From assembly GCF_014647595.1 (NCBI RefSeq), contig NZ_BMPM01000012.1, forward strand, positions 57,989 through 121,988: 64,000 bases of DNA, read 5' to 3'. A program made the position numbers and the translations under genes. Origin of the DNA: Paenarthrobacter histidinolovorans. GTDB taxonomy: Bacteria > Actinomycetota > Actinomycetes > Actinomycetales > Micrococcaceae. Shown piece after piece: positions 25,814 to 35,549 of the stretch. Positions within the stretch are counted from its first letter, which is position 1, and each line of letters begins with the position of its first letter. Under the pieces are notes generated by a model. It had not been told where the DNA came from. It did no database searches and was given only the letters and a program-made list of their open reading frames with translations.

Positions 25814-26788
25814 ATGGCGAGCACATCAGACATCGTTGGACAACGACACGACCCCGAGGCGCCCCGGTATGCAGGAATCGCGACGTTCGCCCTGCTGCCC
25901 CGGTTGGAAGAAGTCCAGCGGGCAGATGTTGCCGTGTTGGGCATCCCGTTCGATTCCGGTACGAGCTTCCGCCCCGGAGCGCGTTTCGGCCCGGCCCACA
26001 TCCGTGAAAACTCCCGCCAGCTGCATCCTTACCACCAGATTCACGATGCCTACCCGTTCCGGGACCAGCAGGTCGTCGATGCCGGCGACATCCCTGTCGG
26101 ACCGTACGGAATTGAGCGGGCCGTCACGACGATCCAGGCGGGAGCCCAGAAGCTCACGAGCCAGGGCACCAGGATCATGGCCCTTGGTGGTGACCACACG
26201 ATCGCTCTGCCGTTGCTGAGGGCGGCCGCGGCGGAGCACGGACCGTTGGCAGTGCTTCACTTTGATGCGCACTTGGACACGTGGGATGTGCTGCACGGAG
26301 AATCCATCTGGCACGGCTCTCCTTTCCGCCGGGCGGCGGAGGAAGGCCTGATGGACCTGGACCGATGCCAGCACGTTGGCATCCGTGGCGGTGTCTACGA
26401 CCCGAGCGAGTTGGACGACGACCGGAAAGCAGGGTTCGAGATCGTCCGCAGTGAAGAATTCCAGGAGCGTTCGATTCCCAGCATCGTCGAGCAGGTACGC
26501 GGCCGTCTCGGCACCGGGCCCGTGTACATCTCTGTGGACATTGACGTTCTCGACCCTGCCCATGCACCAGGCACCGGGACCCCGGAGGTGGCCGGCATCA
26601 ACACCCGGGAATTCTTCGCCGTCCTGCGGCAGCTGCGAGGATTGAACATCGTCGGCGCAGACGTTGTCGAAGTCGCGCCGGCGTACGACCATGCAGGCGT
26701 CACCGGTCTGGCCGCAGCACACACGGCTTGGGAACTCATTACGCTCATGGGTCTTCGCGACACCAGCGGTGAGGACAGCAACTCCTGA
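25814..26788 (+). CDS. Agmatinase/guanidinobutyrase-family ureohydrolase
   Basis: A 324-residue binuclear-manganese ureohydrolase. The three metal-ligand motifs are present: LGGDHTIALP, HFDAHLDTW and SVDIDVLDPAHAPGTGTPE. It starts at ATG 25814, 7 bases after GAGAGGA. The family hydrolyses guanidino compounds (agmatine, 4-guanidinobutyrate, other guanidino acids) to urea and an amine. It is divergent from an amino-acid importer, so import and hydrolysis of an arginine-related compound is likely. The exact substrate cannot be read from the sequence. Confidence 0.9.
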   Translation: MASTSDIVGQRHDPEAPRYAGIATFALLPRLEEVQRADVAVLGIPFDSGTSFRPGARFGPAHIRENSRQLHPYHQIHDAYPFRDQQVVDAGDIPVGPYGIERAVTTIQAGAQKLTSQGTRIMALGGDHTIALPLLRAAAAEHGPLAVLHFDAHLDTWDVLHGESIWHGSPFRRAAEEGLMDLDRCQHVGIRGGVYDPSELDDDRKAGFEIVRSEEFQERSIPSIVEQVRGRLGTGPVYISVDIDVLDPAHAPGTGTPEVAGINTREFFAVLRQLRGLNIVGADVVEVAPAYDHAGVTGLAAAHTAWELITLMGLRDTSGEDSNS

Positions 26789-26992
26789 CCCGATTTCTGC
26801 CAGCCCCTGTTGGCAACCGGGCGGCGGCCGAGTCATCGGCTGCCGCCTGTTTCGTACCCCCACGTCCGTTGAGCCGACATAGCCTGCTCCAGACTTGACC
26901 ACCCGGGCAGCGAATGCCCTTAAGGCCGAGCCAGAGACACAGTCAGGCACCTTTCCTGTGGACGCGGGGGAGCGATCGACATTAGACGCACA

Positions 26993-27023
26993 AGCCCACG
27001 GCCGGTTTACGGCCGTGGGCTTT
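26993..27023. terminator. Strong hairpin between convergent ureohydrolase and threonine-aldolase genes
   Basis: Thirteen-bp perfect stem (AAGCCCACGGCCG / CGGCCGTGGGCTT) with loop GTTTA in the gap between a plus-strand and a minus-strand gene. A short T run at the 3' arm supports termination, probably in both directions. Confidence 0.75.
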
Positions 27024-27057
27024 GCGTTGGATTTGCACCGCGGTGGAGGACAGATGC

Positions 27058-28158
27058 CTATACGGTTTCTTGGTGACCTCCGACTGCTGCATTAATGGCG
27101 ACGAGCAAATCGTCGACGTCAGTAGGGGTGGTATCGAACGCCGTCATCCACCGTACTTCTCCGCGTGCCGGATCCCAGTCGTAGAACCTGTATCTTTGCC
27201 GCAGAGCCTCGGCTGCACCAGGTGGGAGCACAGCCAGAACAGCGTTAGCCTGTGTTGACTGGGTCAGGTGCACTGCCGGGTTCCCCTCGATTCCTTCACG
27301 TAGCCGCGAGGCCATAGTGTTCGCGTGCGCTGCTGACCGATACCAGAGGTCGGATTCGTACAGTGCGATGAGTTGTGCCGAAACGAACCGCATTTTTGAT
27401 GCCAGCTGCATGTTCAGCTTCCGGAGGTACTTGACCCCCTTGACCGCGTCAGGGTTGAGGACGACAACGGCCTCGCCCAAGACCATTCCGTTCTTCGTCC
27501 CGCCCAGAGAGAGCACATCGACTCCGGCATCGGTGGTGAAGTCATGGAAAGGGCGCTGCAAATGGGCGGCTGCATTGGACAAACGGGCACCGTCCAGGTG
27601 CAACATCATTCCGCGTTCATGGGCGAAATCGGCTATTTCCTTAATCTCCCCGGCTTGGTACGCCGTGCCGAATTCGGTGGTCTGGGTGATGGACACCGCA
27701 AGGGGCTGGGCCCGGTGTTCATCACCCCACCCCCAGGCTTCCTGTTCAATCAGTTCAGGAGTGAGCTTGCCGTTGCCGGTGGGTACCGGCAACAGCTTGA
27801 GCCCCCCGATCCGTTCAGGTGCCCCGTTTTCATCGGTGTTGATGTGGGCGGAGGCGGCACAGATGACTGCTCCCCAGCGGGGCAGCATGCTCTGCAGTGC
27901 CAAAACGTTCGCTCCGGTGCCATTGAAGACAGGGAAGGCCTGGGCTTTTGGCCCGAAATGCTGTCCAATGACGTGCTGGAGCCGTTCGGTGTAGAGGTCC
28001 TCACCGTAGGCGGGCTGGTGCCCTTCATTGGCTTGGATCAAGGCCGCCAGCACTTCCGGGTGCGCCCCGGCGTAGTTGTCCGAGGCAAAGTTGCGCAGAC
28101 CGGCATCATGCAGGGGCCAGCCCGCCTGGGCGGCTGTGGTGAGTTCTGTAGCTGACAT
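27058..28158 (-). CDS. Threonine-aldolase-like beta-eliminating PLP lyase
   Basis: A 366-residue aldolase/beta-eliminating lyase of the low-specificity threonine aldolase group. Motifs are the N-terminal FASDNYAGAHPEVL, VFNGTGANVLAL, HLDGARLSNA and the PLP lysine in SLGGTKNG. It follows an SDR and a DUF6421 gene on the same strand with a 28-base gap, forming a three-gene set. It would cleave beta-hydroxy amino acids to glycine and an aldehyde, which the SDR might reduce or oxidise (inference). Confidence 0.9.
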   Translation of the reverse strand: MSATELTTAAQAGWPLHDAGLRNFASDNYAGAHPEVLAALIQANEGHQPAYGEDLYTERLQHVIGQHFGPKAQAFPVFNGTGANVLALQSMLPRWGAVICAASAHINTDENGAPERIGGLKLLPVPTGNGKLTPELIEQEAWGWGDEHRAQPLAVSITQTTEFGTAYQAGEIKEIADFAHERGMMLHLDGARLSNAAAHLQRPFHDFTTDAGVDVLSLGGTKNGMVLGEAVVVLNPDAVKGVKYLRKLNMQLASKMRFVSAQLIALYESDLWYRSAAHANTMASRLREGIEGNPAVHLTQSTQANAVLAVLPPGAAEALRQRYRFYDWDPARGEVRWMTAFDTTPTDVDDLLVAINAAVGGHQETV

Positions 28159-28186
28159 GAATGTCCTTCCGTGTACCGGCCAAAGG

Positions 28187-28927
28187 CTAGATCAGGTGCT
28201 GCCGGGTCCCGTTCAACCCTTCGGCGTCCGCGTCAAAGAGTGCCGTGACGTGTTCGGCGAGTTCCTGGACATCGGTGTAACCAGGGAAGGCCCGATGTGG
28301 TGCAGCTTCACGCATCGCGTCATCAACCAGCGCCTTTACGACGAAGACCACTGCAGCTGACTTCTGGCCCACAGGGGCGGTTTTGTGGCCAGCCTGGCTC
28401 TGGTGAAAGCCATCGGCGACACCCAAGACCCATGCCTCGGAGGCAGCCTTGATCGCAGAATAGGAAGCACCACCAGCGGTCGGCTTTGACGCTGTTACGG
28501 AGGAGACGATCGCCAAGCGCCCTTTGTCTGATGATTCGAGGTCCTCGTAGAATGCCCGGGAGGTGTTCCGGAGCGTGGTGAGCACACTGGTGTGCAGCAC
28601 GTCCCAGTCCTGATCCTGTTGGCCAGGGATGCCGTCCCCGCCACGCCATCCTCCGACGAGATGGATCAGCCCATCGACAGGGCCGATGTCGGCACGGATA
28701 GTTTGGGCGAGGGCGGTGACCTCTGCGGGGTCCGCCAGGTTGCAGACGTACGGTGTGACTTCCGGGTACTCCTTGGCGAGGGCTCCCACGCCGGCTTCGT
28801 TGACGTCTACGGCCGCGATCCTGGCCCCTAGCCTGGCGAGTGACTTCACGACAGCCCGGCCAGCGGCGCTGGTGGAGCCGGCAACCACAATGTTAAGGGC
28901 GGTCCGGGTCATGGTGGTGGTGCTCAT
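28187..28927 (-). CDS. Short-chain dehydrogenase/reductase (SDR)
   Basis: A 246-residue Rossmann-fold SDR with an altered cofactor loop (VAGSTSAAGRAVV), the acidic residue in VDVNEAG that suggests NAD(H), the catalytic Ser-Tyr-Lys (IVSSVTASK, SYSAIKAA) and the LVGG motif in place of NNAG. Its ATG overlaps the stop of the DUF6421 gene (ATGA). Substrate unknown. Confidence 0.9.
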   Translation of the reverse strand: MSTTTMTRTALNIVVAGSTSAAGRAVVKSLARLGARIAAVDVNEAGVGALAKEYPEVTPYVCNLADPAEVTALAQTIRADIGPVDGLIHLVGGWRGGDGIPGQQDQDWDVLHTSVLTTLRNTSRAFYEDLESSDKGRLAIVSSVTASKPTAGGASYSAIKAASEAWVLGVADGFHQSQAGHKTAPVGQKSAAVVFVVKALVDDAMREAAPHRAFPGYTDVQELAEHVTALFDADAEGLNGTRQHLI

Positions 28928-30327
28928 GCAGCAGTCTCTTCGGACGTCGTCTGAGCTGTTTGGCCCGTGATGCCGGAGGTGGAGGAGATGACGTCCCTGA
29001 TCTTCTTCTCGAGTGCCTCGTAGAACATCGAGTACGGGAATTCGTCGTCGAGGACCAGATCCGTCAGTCCGCGAGGCGGGCCATCCAGGGGAAGGGCCTC
29101 CGGTCCCTTTGCCCAGATCGAGGCAGGGTGAGGTGTTACCGTCGCCGAGATCAGCTCGTAGGCAGCCAGCCAGTGGGCGGTCTTGGGACGGTCGATGGAG
29201 CGCCAGTAGAGATCTTCGATTTCCTGCCCGAGGGCGATGACAACTTCAGCTGCGTTATCCCAGTCGATGGTCAGCTTGGTGTCCGTCCAGTGCAGGACGT
29301 GGTGCTGGTGCATCCAGGCGAACAGCAGTTGCCCACCAAGGCCGTCATAGTTACGCACGCGGGTGCCGGTCATGGCGAACCGGAAGATCCTGTCGAAGAT
29401 GACGGCGTACTGGACGAGCTTGGCGTGTTTTCGTGCTTCTGGGGAAGCTTTCTCGTCTTTTTCGATCTTCACGGACTCGCGGAACGCGGTGAGGTCACAG
29501 CGCAACTCTTCGAGGGTGTACAGGAAGAAGGGCATCCGCTGTTTGATCATGAACGGGTCAAACGGCAGGTCACCGCGCATGTGCGTCCGGTCATGGATCA
29601 GGTCCCACATCACGAAGGTGGACTCAGTCAGGTGCTGGTCATCCAACAGACCCGCAGCGTCTTCGGGCAGATCCAACCGAGTGATCTCCGCTGCTGAGCG
29701 GAGGACGCGCCGGAACCTTGCTGCTTCACGGTCGGCGAAGATGGCACCCCAGGTGAACTGCGGTGTCTCGCGGACGGCGACGGATTCGGGGAAGAGCACG
29801 GCGGAGTTGGTGTCGTATCCGGGGGTGAAGTCGATGAACCGGATCGGCAGGAAGAGAGCGTTGGAGTACTCTCCGGTTTCGAGTTCGTCGATGAACTCCG
29901 GCCAGGCGACCTCGATTAGCACCGCTTCCACGAAACGGTTGCTGCTGCCGTTTTGCGTGTACATCGGGAAGACCACCAGGTGGCGCAGACCGTCGGCCCG
30001 GTGCTGCTGGGGCTGGAAGGCCTGAAGAGCGTCAAGGAAGTCCGGTACTTCGAAACCAGCTTTCTCCCAGCCTGCAAAATCGTCCTGCAGCCGTTCCAGG
30101 TACTCTGCGTCGTGGGAAAACTGCGGGGCCAGTTCTGCGATGGATTTCCGGATCGTCGCGGACAGCTTTTTGGCTGTTTCCTTGTCCTGCGGCTCCGGCA
30201 CGGACCCGTCCCGGGCTTGGATGAGCTGGAAATCTGTAGCGGCCTGCTTCAGGGCCAACCATGCGGGAAGCTCACGCAGTTCGGTGGCGGACAACGTCAC
30301 GGCGGCGGAACGTGTGGTCGTGGACAT
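28924..30327 (-). CDS. DUF6421 family protein
   Basis: A 467-residue protein of unknown function, recognised as DUF6421, which occurs in actinobacteria. It has a strongly conserved-looking block near the middle (WDLIHDRTHMRGDLPFDPF, then IKQRMPFFLYTLEELRCDL) rich in His, Arg and Asp that could form an active or metal site. The ATG at 30327 follows GGAAT; the frame extends upstream but without a ribosome site. It is translationally coupled to the SDR and divergent from a LysR gene, so the four genes form one functional unit whose reaction is not known to me. Confidence 0.85.
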   Translation of the reverse strand: MSTTTRSAAVTLSATELRELPAWLALKQAATDFQLIQARDGSVPEPQDKETAKKLSATIRKSIAELAPQFSHDAEYLERLQDDFAGWEKAGFEVPDFLDALQAFQPQQHRADGLRHLVVFPMYTQNGSSNRFVEAVLIEVAWPEFIDELETGEYSNALFLPIRFIDFTPGYDTNSAVLFPESVAVRETPQFTWGAIFADREAARFRRVLRSAAEITRLDLPEDAAGLLDDQHLTESTFVMWDLIHDRTHMRGDLPFDPFMIKQRMPFFLYTLEELRCDLTAFRESVKIEKDEKASPEARKHAKLVQYAVIFDRIFRFAMTGTRVRNYDGLGGQLLFAWMHQHHVLHWTDTKLTIDWDNAAEVVIALGQEIEDLYWRSIDRPKTAHWLAAYELISATVTPHPASIWAKGPEALPLDGPPRGLTDLVLDDEFPYSMFYEALEKKIRDVISSTSGITGQTAQTTSEETAA

Positions 30328-30648
30328 GGCATTCCTTTCAAGGGATAACGCTCGGGTGAGTACCGACGCTACAGCGAAGACAGCGGAACTAATTGAAGAG
30401 TCCGTCGAGCATAAGAGATTCCGAGGCTCAGCTGCATGCGGGACTCCACGAGCCCCCAAGAATCACGGGACTGGGTGCACAATTAGCTGTCCGTGTTGCA
30501 TGGTTCAGACTTCGCCGATTCAGCGCAGAAGCCTCTCCCCGGGGCCGTGCTCCCCGCTTCGGGGCCTGCGAGTAGATTGGGGGTCACAGAGTGGGACCCG
30601 GCCGGCGAAACAGGACAAGATAGGGACAGCGACGCTAAGGAAGAGATC
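30328..30648. promoter_or_regulatory. Divergent promoter region DUF6421 / LysR
   Basis: The 321 bases between the divergent DUF6421 and LysR start codons carry no supported gene. It is the expected site of LysR control. I did not find a clear palindrome. Confidence 0.4.
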
Positions 30649-31551
30649 ATGGCCATCAGTTCCAGCCAACTGCAAACACTGCTCGCTGTCATGAAGACAA
30701 GCTCCTTCGCTGCCGCCGCAGAAGAGGTCGGTTACTCGCCCTCGAATGTCTCGCAGCAGATGCTGGCACTCGAGCAGGAGACAGGAGTGCGGCTGTTCAC
30801 GCGCCACGCCAGGAGCGTCACGCCCACGGAGGAAGCATTCGCGCTGGCCAAGCAGGCCGCACGTATCCTGGCCGGGGTGGACGTCATGATTACCAGTTCA
30901 CGGGCGGTTCAGGGTGCAGGTAAGGACCTGTTGCGGGTGGGGATATTTCCCAGCCTTGCAGCAAGGATCCTGCCCTTGGTGTTGCGGCATCCGGACTGGG
31001 AGGAAACAGGGGTGGACCTGCGCGTGTCCGTAGCCGAGCCTTGGGAGACTGCCGATGAACTCAGGTCTGGCGGACTTGATGTAGCTTTCGTGTTCCAACT
31101 CGGAGACTCCAGCCCGTCCTGGCCGCCGAGTATCGCCAGGGACCACATAGCCGAGGACTCCTTCAAGGTGGTCATTCCCGCTACGTGGGGGATCGCCTCC
31201 AACACGCTCATGAGCGTGGATGATCTCTCATCCAGGCCGTGGATCATGCAGTACCCCGGCGGCAGCGACGGGATCGTCATAGAACAGCACCTGCGAAGCC
31301 ATAACTTCCGGCCCCGCGTCGTAGGTGTCAGTGATGATTTCAATGCCACAGCGGCCTTGGTCGGGGCCGGCATGGGCGGCGCTTTCCTTCCCGAACTCTC
31401 ACTTCAACGCGCAGAAGGCCTGGTCCGCGTCCGCGTCGACGGCTTGGAAATGAGTCGAAACATCATTGCGCTGACCTCCAGGGAGCGGCCCGGGTCCCGG
31501 CCGCAGGCGCTCATCCGGCTTTTCAGGGAAGCACTCGAAGGCCCCCGGTAA
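30649..31551 (+). CDS. LysR-family transcriptional regulator of the DUF6421 cluster
   Basis: A 300-residue LysR protein with N-terminal HTH (LAVMKTSSFAAAAEEVGYSP, SNVSQQMLALE) and an effector domain. The ATG at 30649 has AAGGAAGAG upstream. The open frame continues 52 codons further upstream but without support. It is divergent from the DUF6421-SDR-aldolase genes, which it probably controls. Confidence 0.92.
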   Translation: MAISSSQLQTLLAVMKTSSFAAAAEEVGYSPSNVSQQMLALEQETGVRLFTRHARSVTPTEEAFALAKQAARILAGVDVMITSSRAVQGAGKDLLRVGIFPSLAARILPLVLRHPDWEETGVDLRVSVAEPWETADELRSGGLDVAFVFQLGDSSPSWPPSIARDHIAEDSFKVVIPATWGIASNTLMSVDDLSSRPWIMQYPGGSDGIVIEQHLRSHNFRPRVVGVSDDFNATAALVGAGMGGAFLPELSLQRAEGLVRVRVDGLEMSRNIIALTSRERPGSRPQALIRLFREALEGPR

Positions 31552-31855
31552 GCCTCGGTGTTCGATGCGGCGTCAACAACGATCAGCTCCAATGCGGCAT
31601 TGCCGCTGACAAGTCAGCGAAGCCCCACGATCCCTGATGCTGTGCGCGGGCGTCCGAACCGGGGAATTACATTTCCCAATGGAAGCCTAAGCACCGGCGA
31701 CCTGCCGTTGGTCAACGGACAGCACCAAGTCAGACGGGTCTGCTCTGCGCATCAGAGCTGACCTGGCTCGTGGGTCTCTGTCCACTGCGCCGCCGCAGGG
31801 AACTCCGGGAATCAATGGCATCCGCACGAATCTACGCCGAGTCAGGGACCGACAC

Positions 31856-32248
31856 ATGACGGATCGACAACACCTAGCCGCGACCTTCAACGGCCATCAG
31901 TTGACAGCGGTTACCGAAGAACCGACCACCAAACGCATCGTTGTCGACCCGTCCGGGAAGCTCTTTTGGATGCCGCCATTTCACGCCGGCGAGGCCGAAG
32001 AATCGCTTCTATACCGATCTGGCCAGCGGGTGAGTTTCCATCTGAACGGAGCTTTCAGAAGGGGGATCATCGATGTTGTCATGCCTGATGGCACCCTGTT
32101 GTGGGTGTGGCTGGACGACGGGGCAGGTCGACGGCTGCTTTCCGCCGATGATACGACCCTGCTGGTGGAACCGGAACCTGTGGAGGACACCCCACCCCCA
32201 GCACTGCCGAACGGCGCCGGAAAGCCGGATACGTCAGCGTTCTGCTGA
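31856..32248 (+). CDS. Hypothetical protein with beta-rich C-terminal half
   Basis: A 130-residue protein of unknown function, preceded by AGGGA 8 bases from the ATG. Segments such as KRIVVDPSGKLFWMPPF and DVVMPDGTLLWVWLDD suggest small beta-barrel folds. The C-terminus is Pro-rich. The last codons and stop lie inside a 16-bp hairpin that also serves the convergent binding-protein gene. No signal peptide or TM segment is visible. Confidence 0.6.
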   Translation: MTDRQHLAATFNGHQLTAVTEEPTTKRIVVDPSGKLFWMPPFHAGEAEESLLYRSGQRVSFHLNGAFRRGIIDVVMPDGTLLWVWLDDGAGRRLLSADDTTLLVEPEPVEDTPPPALPNGAGKPDTSAFC

Positions 32249-32259
32249 CGTATCCGGCT
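32223..32259. terminator. Bidirectional hairpin overlapping the end of the hypothetical gene
   Basis: Perfect 16-bp stem AGCCGGATACGTCAGC / GCTGACGTATCCGGCT with loop GTTCT between two convergent genes; the stop codon of the plus-strand gene (32246-32248) is in the 3' arm. The long stem with a small loop makes it a good terminator candidate despite the missing T run. Confidence 0.7.
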
Positions 32260-32281
32260 CCTGCACCGTGCCGGTCCCGGA

Positions 32282-33196
32282 CTACTCGAGGTTGGTGGCC
32301 GGGTTCACTTCGGCTTTGTCCACAGCGGTCTTTTCCTGGCCCCAGGACTTAAGGATTTTCTCGTAAGTCCCGTCGGCGATGAGGCTGTTGACAGCGGCTG
32401 CGACGGCGGTAGCCAGTGGTTCGTTGTCCTTGGCGACTGCGATTCCGACAAGGCTCGGGTCCACGGCGTCCCCGAGGGTTTCAAGCCGGTCGCCGGTTTC
32501 GGACACGGCGTATCCGGCAGCGGCCGACATGGCCACGAACGAGTCGAGGCCGCCATTGATGAGCCGCGTTGTGACGTCCGTCTGGTTGGTGAGTGTAAGT
32601 ACTTCAATAGCAGGCTTGCCACTGGCGACGCAGTCATCGGATTGCTTTCTGACGGCGCTCTCCTGAAGAGTTCCTGTTTCGACCCCTACCTTCAAGCCGC
32701 ACGCATTCTTGCTGTCAACTTTCTTCGGGTTGTCTTTCTGCACCACCCACTGCGTGCCACCGGCGAGGTAGCTAACGAAGTTGACGGCCTTCAACCTCGT
32801 GGACGTCACGGTGAAGGAGGACACGCCCACGTCATATTTCGGGCCGAGCGAAGGGAGAATGTTGGCGAAGTCGGCGTTCTGGAATTCCGCCTTTAAGCCC
32901 ATGCGCGCGGCGACGGCGTTGGCGATGTCGATATCGAAGCCCATGGGCGTTTGGCCGTCGGCGCCGCCAAGAAACTCCGCCGGAGCATAGGTAGGGTCGG
33001 TCGCCACGGTCAGGGTGCCGTCAGCCCTGATATCAGCGGGAACGCTCGCCGCGATCTGCTCGTCCTGACTGACATTGGCGGGATTGAGGCTCTCGGGAGA
33101 CGATGTTCCGCCGGCCTGCTCGGACGTTGAACAAGAGGCGACAGACAACGCGATCGTTGCGGCCAGAACAAGGGCCAAGCCAGTTCTCTTCTGCAT
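32282..33196 (-). CDS. Amino acid ABC transporter solute-binding lipoprotein (family 3)
   Basis: A 304-residue SBP_bac_3 receptor. The signal sequence ends in a lipobox (VASC). Typical features are TVATDPTYAPAEFLGG, MGFDIDIANAVAARMGL and YDVGVSSFTVTSTRLKAVNFVSYL. I prefer ATG 33196 to GTG 33205 because of AGAAAG upstream. It has no permease beside it; the best partners are the permease/ATPase at 23.6-25.4 kb, 7 kb away and on the same strand. Confidence 0.9.
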   Translation of the reverse strand: MQKRTGLALVLAATIALSVASCSTSEQAGGTSSPESLNPANVSQDEQIAASVPADIRADGTLTVATDPTYAPAEFLGGADGQTPMGFDIDIANAVAARMGLKAEFQNADFANILPSLGPKYDVGVSSFTVTSTRLKAVNFVSYLAGGTQWVVQKDNPKKVDSKNACGLKVGVETGTLQESAVRKQSDDCVASGKPAIEVLTLTNQTDVTTRLINGGLDSFVAMSAAAGYAVSETGDRLETLGDAVDPSLVGIAVAKDNEPLATAVAAAVNSLIADGTYEKILKSWGQEKTAVDKAEVNPATNLE

Positions 33197-33750
33197 GATT
33201 TGCACTTTCTATAGGCACATATGTCCGTTCTTGGGAACGTTGTGGTAACGCTACGGTTCACGGGAGGATGAGCAATCGGCCATAAGAAGGACCGCACTCT
33301 GGCCACGAATTCGCCTGCAAAGGCCGAGAATTTCTTACGGACAGCCGCGTCGGCCCCGGAGTGGGTTATATGCCCAACATTTCGATGGCTCCCCGTACGT
33401 TAAGTGCGCGACCGGCCTCAAGATGATGCATATTTCCTGCGCCTAGGGGGGAGCCTGCGGGCGTATGGCTCACTCCGGCTTACGGTGATGCCGCTCACAG
33501 CTAAGTAAAAACTAGGCTCGAGAGGCACCCGCACCGAGGCGGGGACTGAAAGCTCGAAACAGGAACGGCCTCAACCATGAATGACTGAGAATGGCTTGCG
33601 CGGTCTGCCTAGGCAGGCTCAGGGTCGAAGACGACTCCTGCGCGTTGGCTCCTCGATGCCATCCATGATGAAGCAACCGCCCCGCCCTCGCAGCGCTCAT
33701 CAGTGCGTCCTGCAGCCGGGTGCGCACCTCCAAAAGATTGAAAGGCAATA
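33197..33750. other. Intergenic region, promoters only
   Basis: About 550 bases between the divergent binding-protein and APC-permease genes. Minus-strand open frames near 33.5-33.9 kb overlap the permease gene and lack ribosome sites. Nothing else is supported. Confidence 0.45.
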
Positions 33751-35253
33751 ATGGAGAATTCTCCAACACGTGGCACACGGCCGCCCCAGACGGGGTTGAG
33801 TCTCATCCAGCAGGTGAAAGCCCGCAAACCGCTGCACATGCTGAAAAAGGAATCAGACACTCAGACAACCGGTCTTAGGCGGAGCTTGAGCCTGGTTCAA
33901 CTGACGATGATCAGTGTGGGCGCCACTCTGGGAACTGGAATTTTCGTCGTTTTGGGTGATGCTGTACCCATTGCCGGGCCCGCCATCTGGATTTCTTTCG
34001 TCATAGCAGGCGTTGCGGCCATGCTCTCAGCCCTGTCGTACGCGGAAATGGCAGGGGCCGTACCCGTCTCGGGATCCAGCTACTCCTATACCTACGTCAC
34101 CATGGGTGAAGGGCTGGCATGGATTTGCGGATGGTGCCTGCTGCTGGAGTACGCAGTCTCCGTAGCCGCCGTGGCTGTCGGAGCCGGTGAATACCTATCC
34201 GAAGTGACCAAAGCGTTCGGTATTGACCTTCCGCAAGCGCTGATACAACCACCGGGCGATGGGGGAGTGTTCAACGTTCCAGCGGTCGTGGTCGTACTGC
34301 TCGCCGTTGTGTTGCTCGTTCGAGGATCCCGTGAAAGCGCCGTCGTCAACACCATCCTCGTAGGTCTCAAAGTAGCTGTACTGCTGCTCTTTATCGTCGT
34401 CGCCTTCAGCGCATTCGAATCACGGAACCTTGAACCACTTGCCCCCATGGGTCTGGCCGGCATAACGGCTGCCTCCTCCAGGTTGTTCTTCTCCTACATT
34501 GGCTTCGACGCGGCTTCCACCGCCGGCGATGAAGCAAAAAACCCCCAACGTGACCTGCCCAGAGCCATCGTGATCTCGATGGCTGCCGTGACGGTCCTTT
34601 ACGTGGCCGTCGCCGTTGCCGCCGTCGGCGCCCGACCCTGGGGCTGGTTCGACGGTCAGGAATCGGCCTTGGTACGCATCCTTGAAGAAGTCACCGGAAC
34701 CGTGTGGGTCTCCCTGATTTTCGCCATCGGAGCTGTCATCGCCATCGTCAGCATCGTCCTGGTCACGCTTTATGGCCAGACCCGTATCCTGATGTCAATG
34801 TCACGCGACGGAATGATCCCGCCTGTATTCGCCAAGGTCTCCCGCCGCACCCACACCCCGATCGCCAACACCCTCATCACCGGTGGCGCCATCGCTGCCG
34901 CCGCAGGGCTGATCCCTCTCGGCGAACTGGCCGACGCAACCAGTATCGGAACCTTGTTCGCGTTCGCGCTCGTCAGCATCTCGGTCATCGCCCTGCGTCG
35001 CAGCCAGCCCGACATTCCACGTACCTTCCGGGTCCCTCTTTACCCGTTCACGCCGATACTTGCTGTTGTTATGTGTCTGGTTCTGATGCTGAACCTCGGG
35101 GGAAGCACCTGGATAGTTTTCGTGATCTGGATGGCGCTCGGGGCTAGCATTTACCTCGCATACGGTCGCCGGCATTCCGTTGTGGCGCGCAGCTTTCAGG
35201 AAAAAGACACACCAACTGAAACGAAAACCGCGGTGGATCAACTACGGCTCTGA
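33751..35253 (+). CDS. APC-superfamily amino acid permease (cationic amino acid transporter-like)
   Basis: A 500-residue membrane transporter with about twelve hydrophobic segments. The first shows the APC signature SVGATLGTGIFVVLG. Further landmarks are AEMAGAVPVSGSSYSYTYVTMGE, the SYIGFDAASTAGDEAKNP loop and GQTRILMSMSRDGMIP, all typical of the CAT/YfnA branch. The ATG at 33751 follows AAAGG. It is probably a proton-coupled uptake system for an amino acid used by the surrounding catabolic genes; substrate unknown. Confidence 0.92.
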   Translation: MENSPTRGTRPPQTGLSLIQQVKARKPLHMLKKESDTQTTGLRRSLSLVQLTMISVGATLGTGIFVVLGDAVPIAGPAIWISFVIAGVAAMLSALSYAEMAGAVPVSGSSYSYTYVTMGEGLAWICGWCLLLEYAVSVAAVAVGAGEYLSEVTKAFGIDLPQALIQPPGDGGVFNVPAVVVVLLAVVLLVRGSRESAVVNTILVGLKVAVLLLFIVVAFSAFESRNLEPLAPMGLAGITAASSRLFFSYIGFDAASTAGDEAKNPQRDLPRAIVISMAAVTVLYVAVAVAAVGARPWGWFDGQESALVRILEEVTGTVWVSLIFAIGAVIAIVSIVLVTLYGQTRILMSMSRDGMIPPVFAKVSRRTHTPIANTLITGGAIAAAAGLIPLGELADATSIGTLFAFALVSISVIALRRSQPDIPRTFRVPLYPFTPILAVVMCLVLMLNLGGSTWIVFVIWMALGASIYLAYGRRHSVVARSFQEKDTPTETKTAVDQLRL

Positions 35254-35549
35254 ACATGCAGGGGTTGGGAAGGGTTTCCTCCTCACAACCCAAATTTGGC
35301 CGTGCTTCATACTGTACCGACAGAACGCGGTGTCATGGCTGGCCCAAGCTATGACACCGCGTGCACCCACCGGATCAGGCTAGGTGCGGTGATCTCTGAC
35401 AGCAATGCCAGCCGCCACCTATGCTCTGGTTGGGGTGAGCCTAATTCCGGACGGAATATCCTCCTCGAGCAAGCGCAGTCAGAAGGACAGACAGTGCCTC
35501 ATGACAAATCTCGCCCCTTAACGACGTACTCGAGCGAACGGACTAACCC

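Noticed and set aside
25826..26950. 374-codon minus-strand frame opposite the ureohydrolase
   Set aside because: Long only because of high GC in the antisense of a well-supported gene with intact metal motifs.
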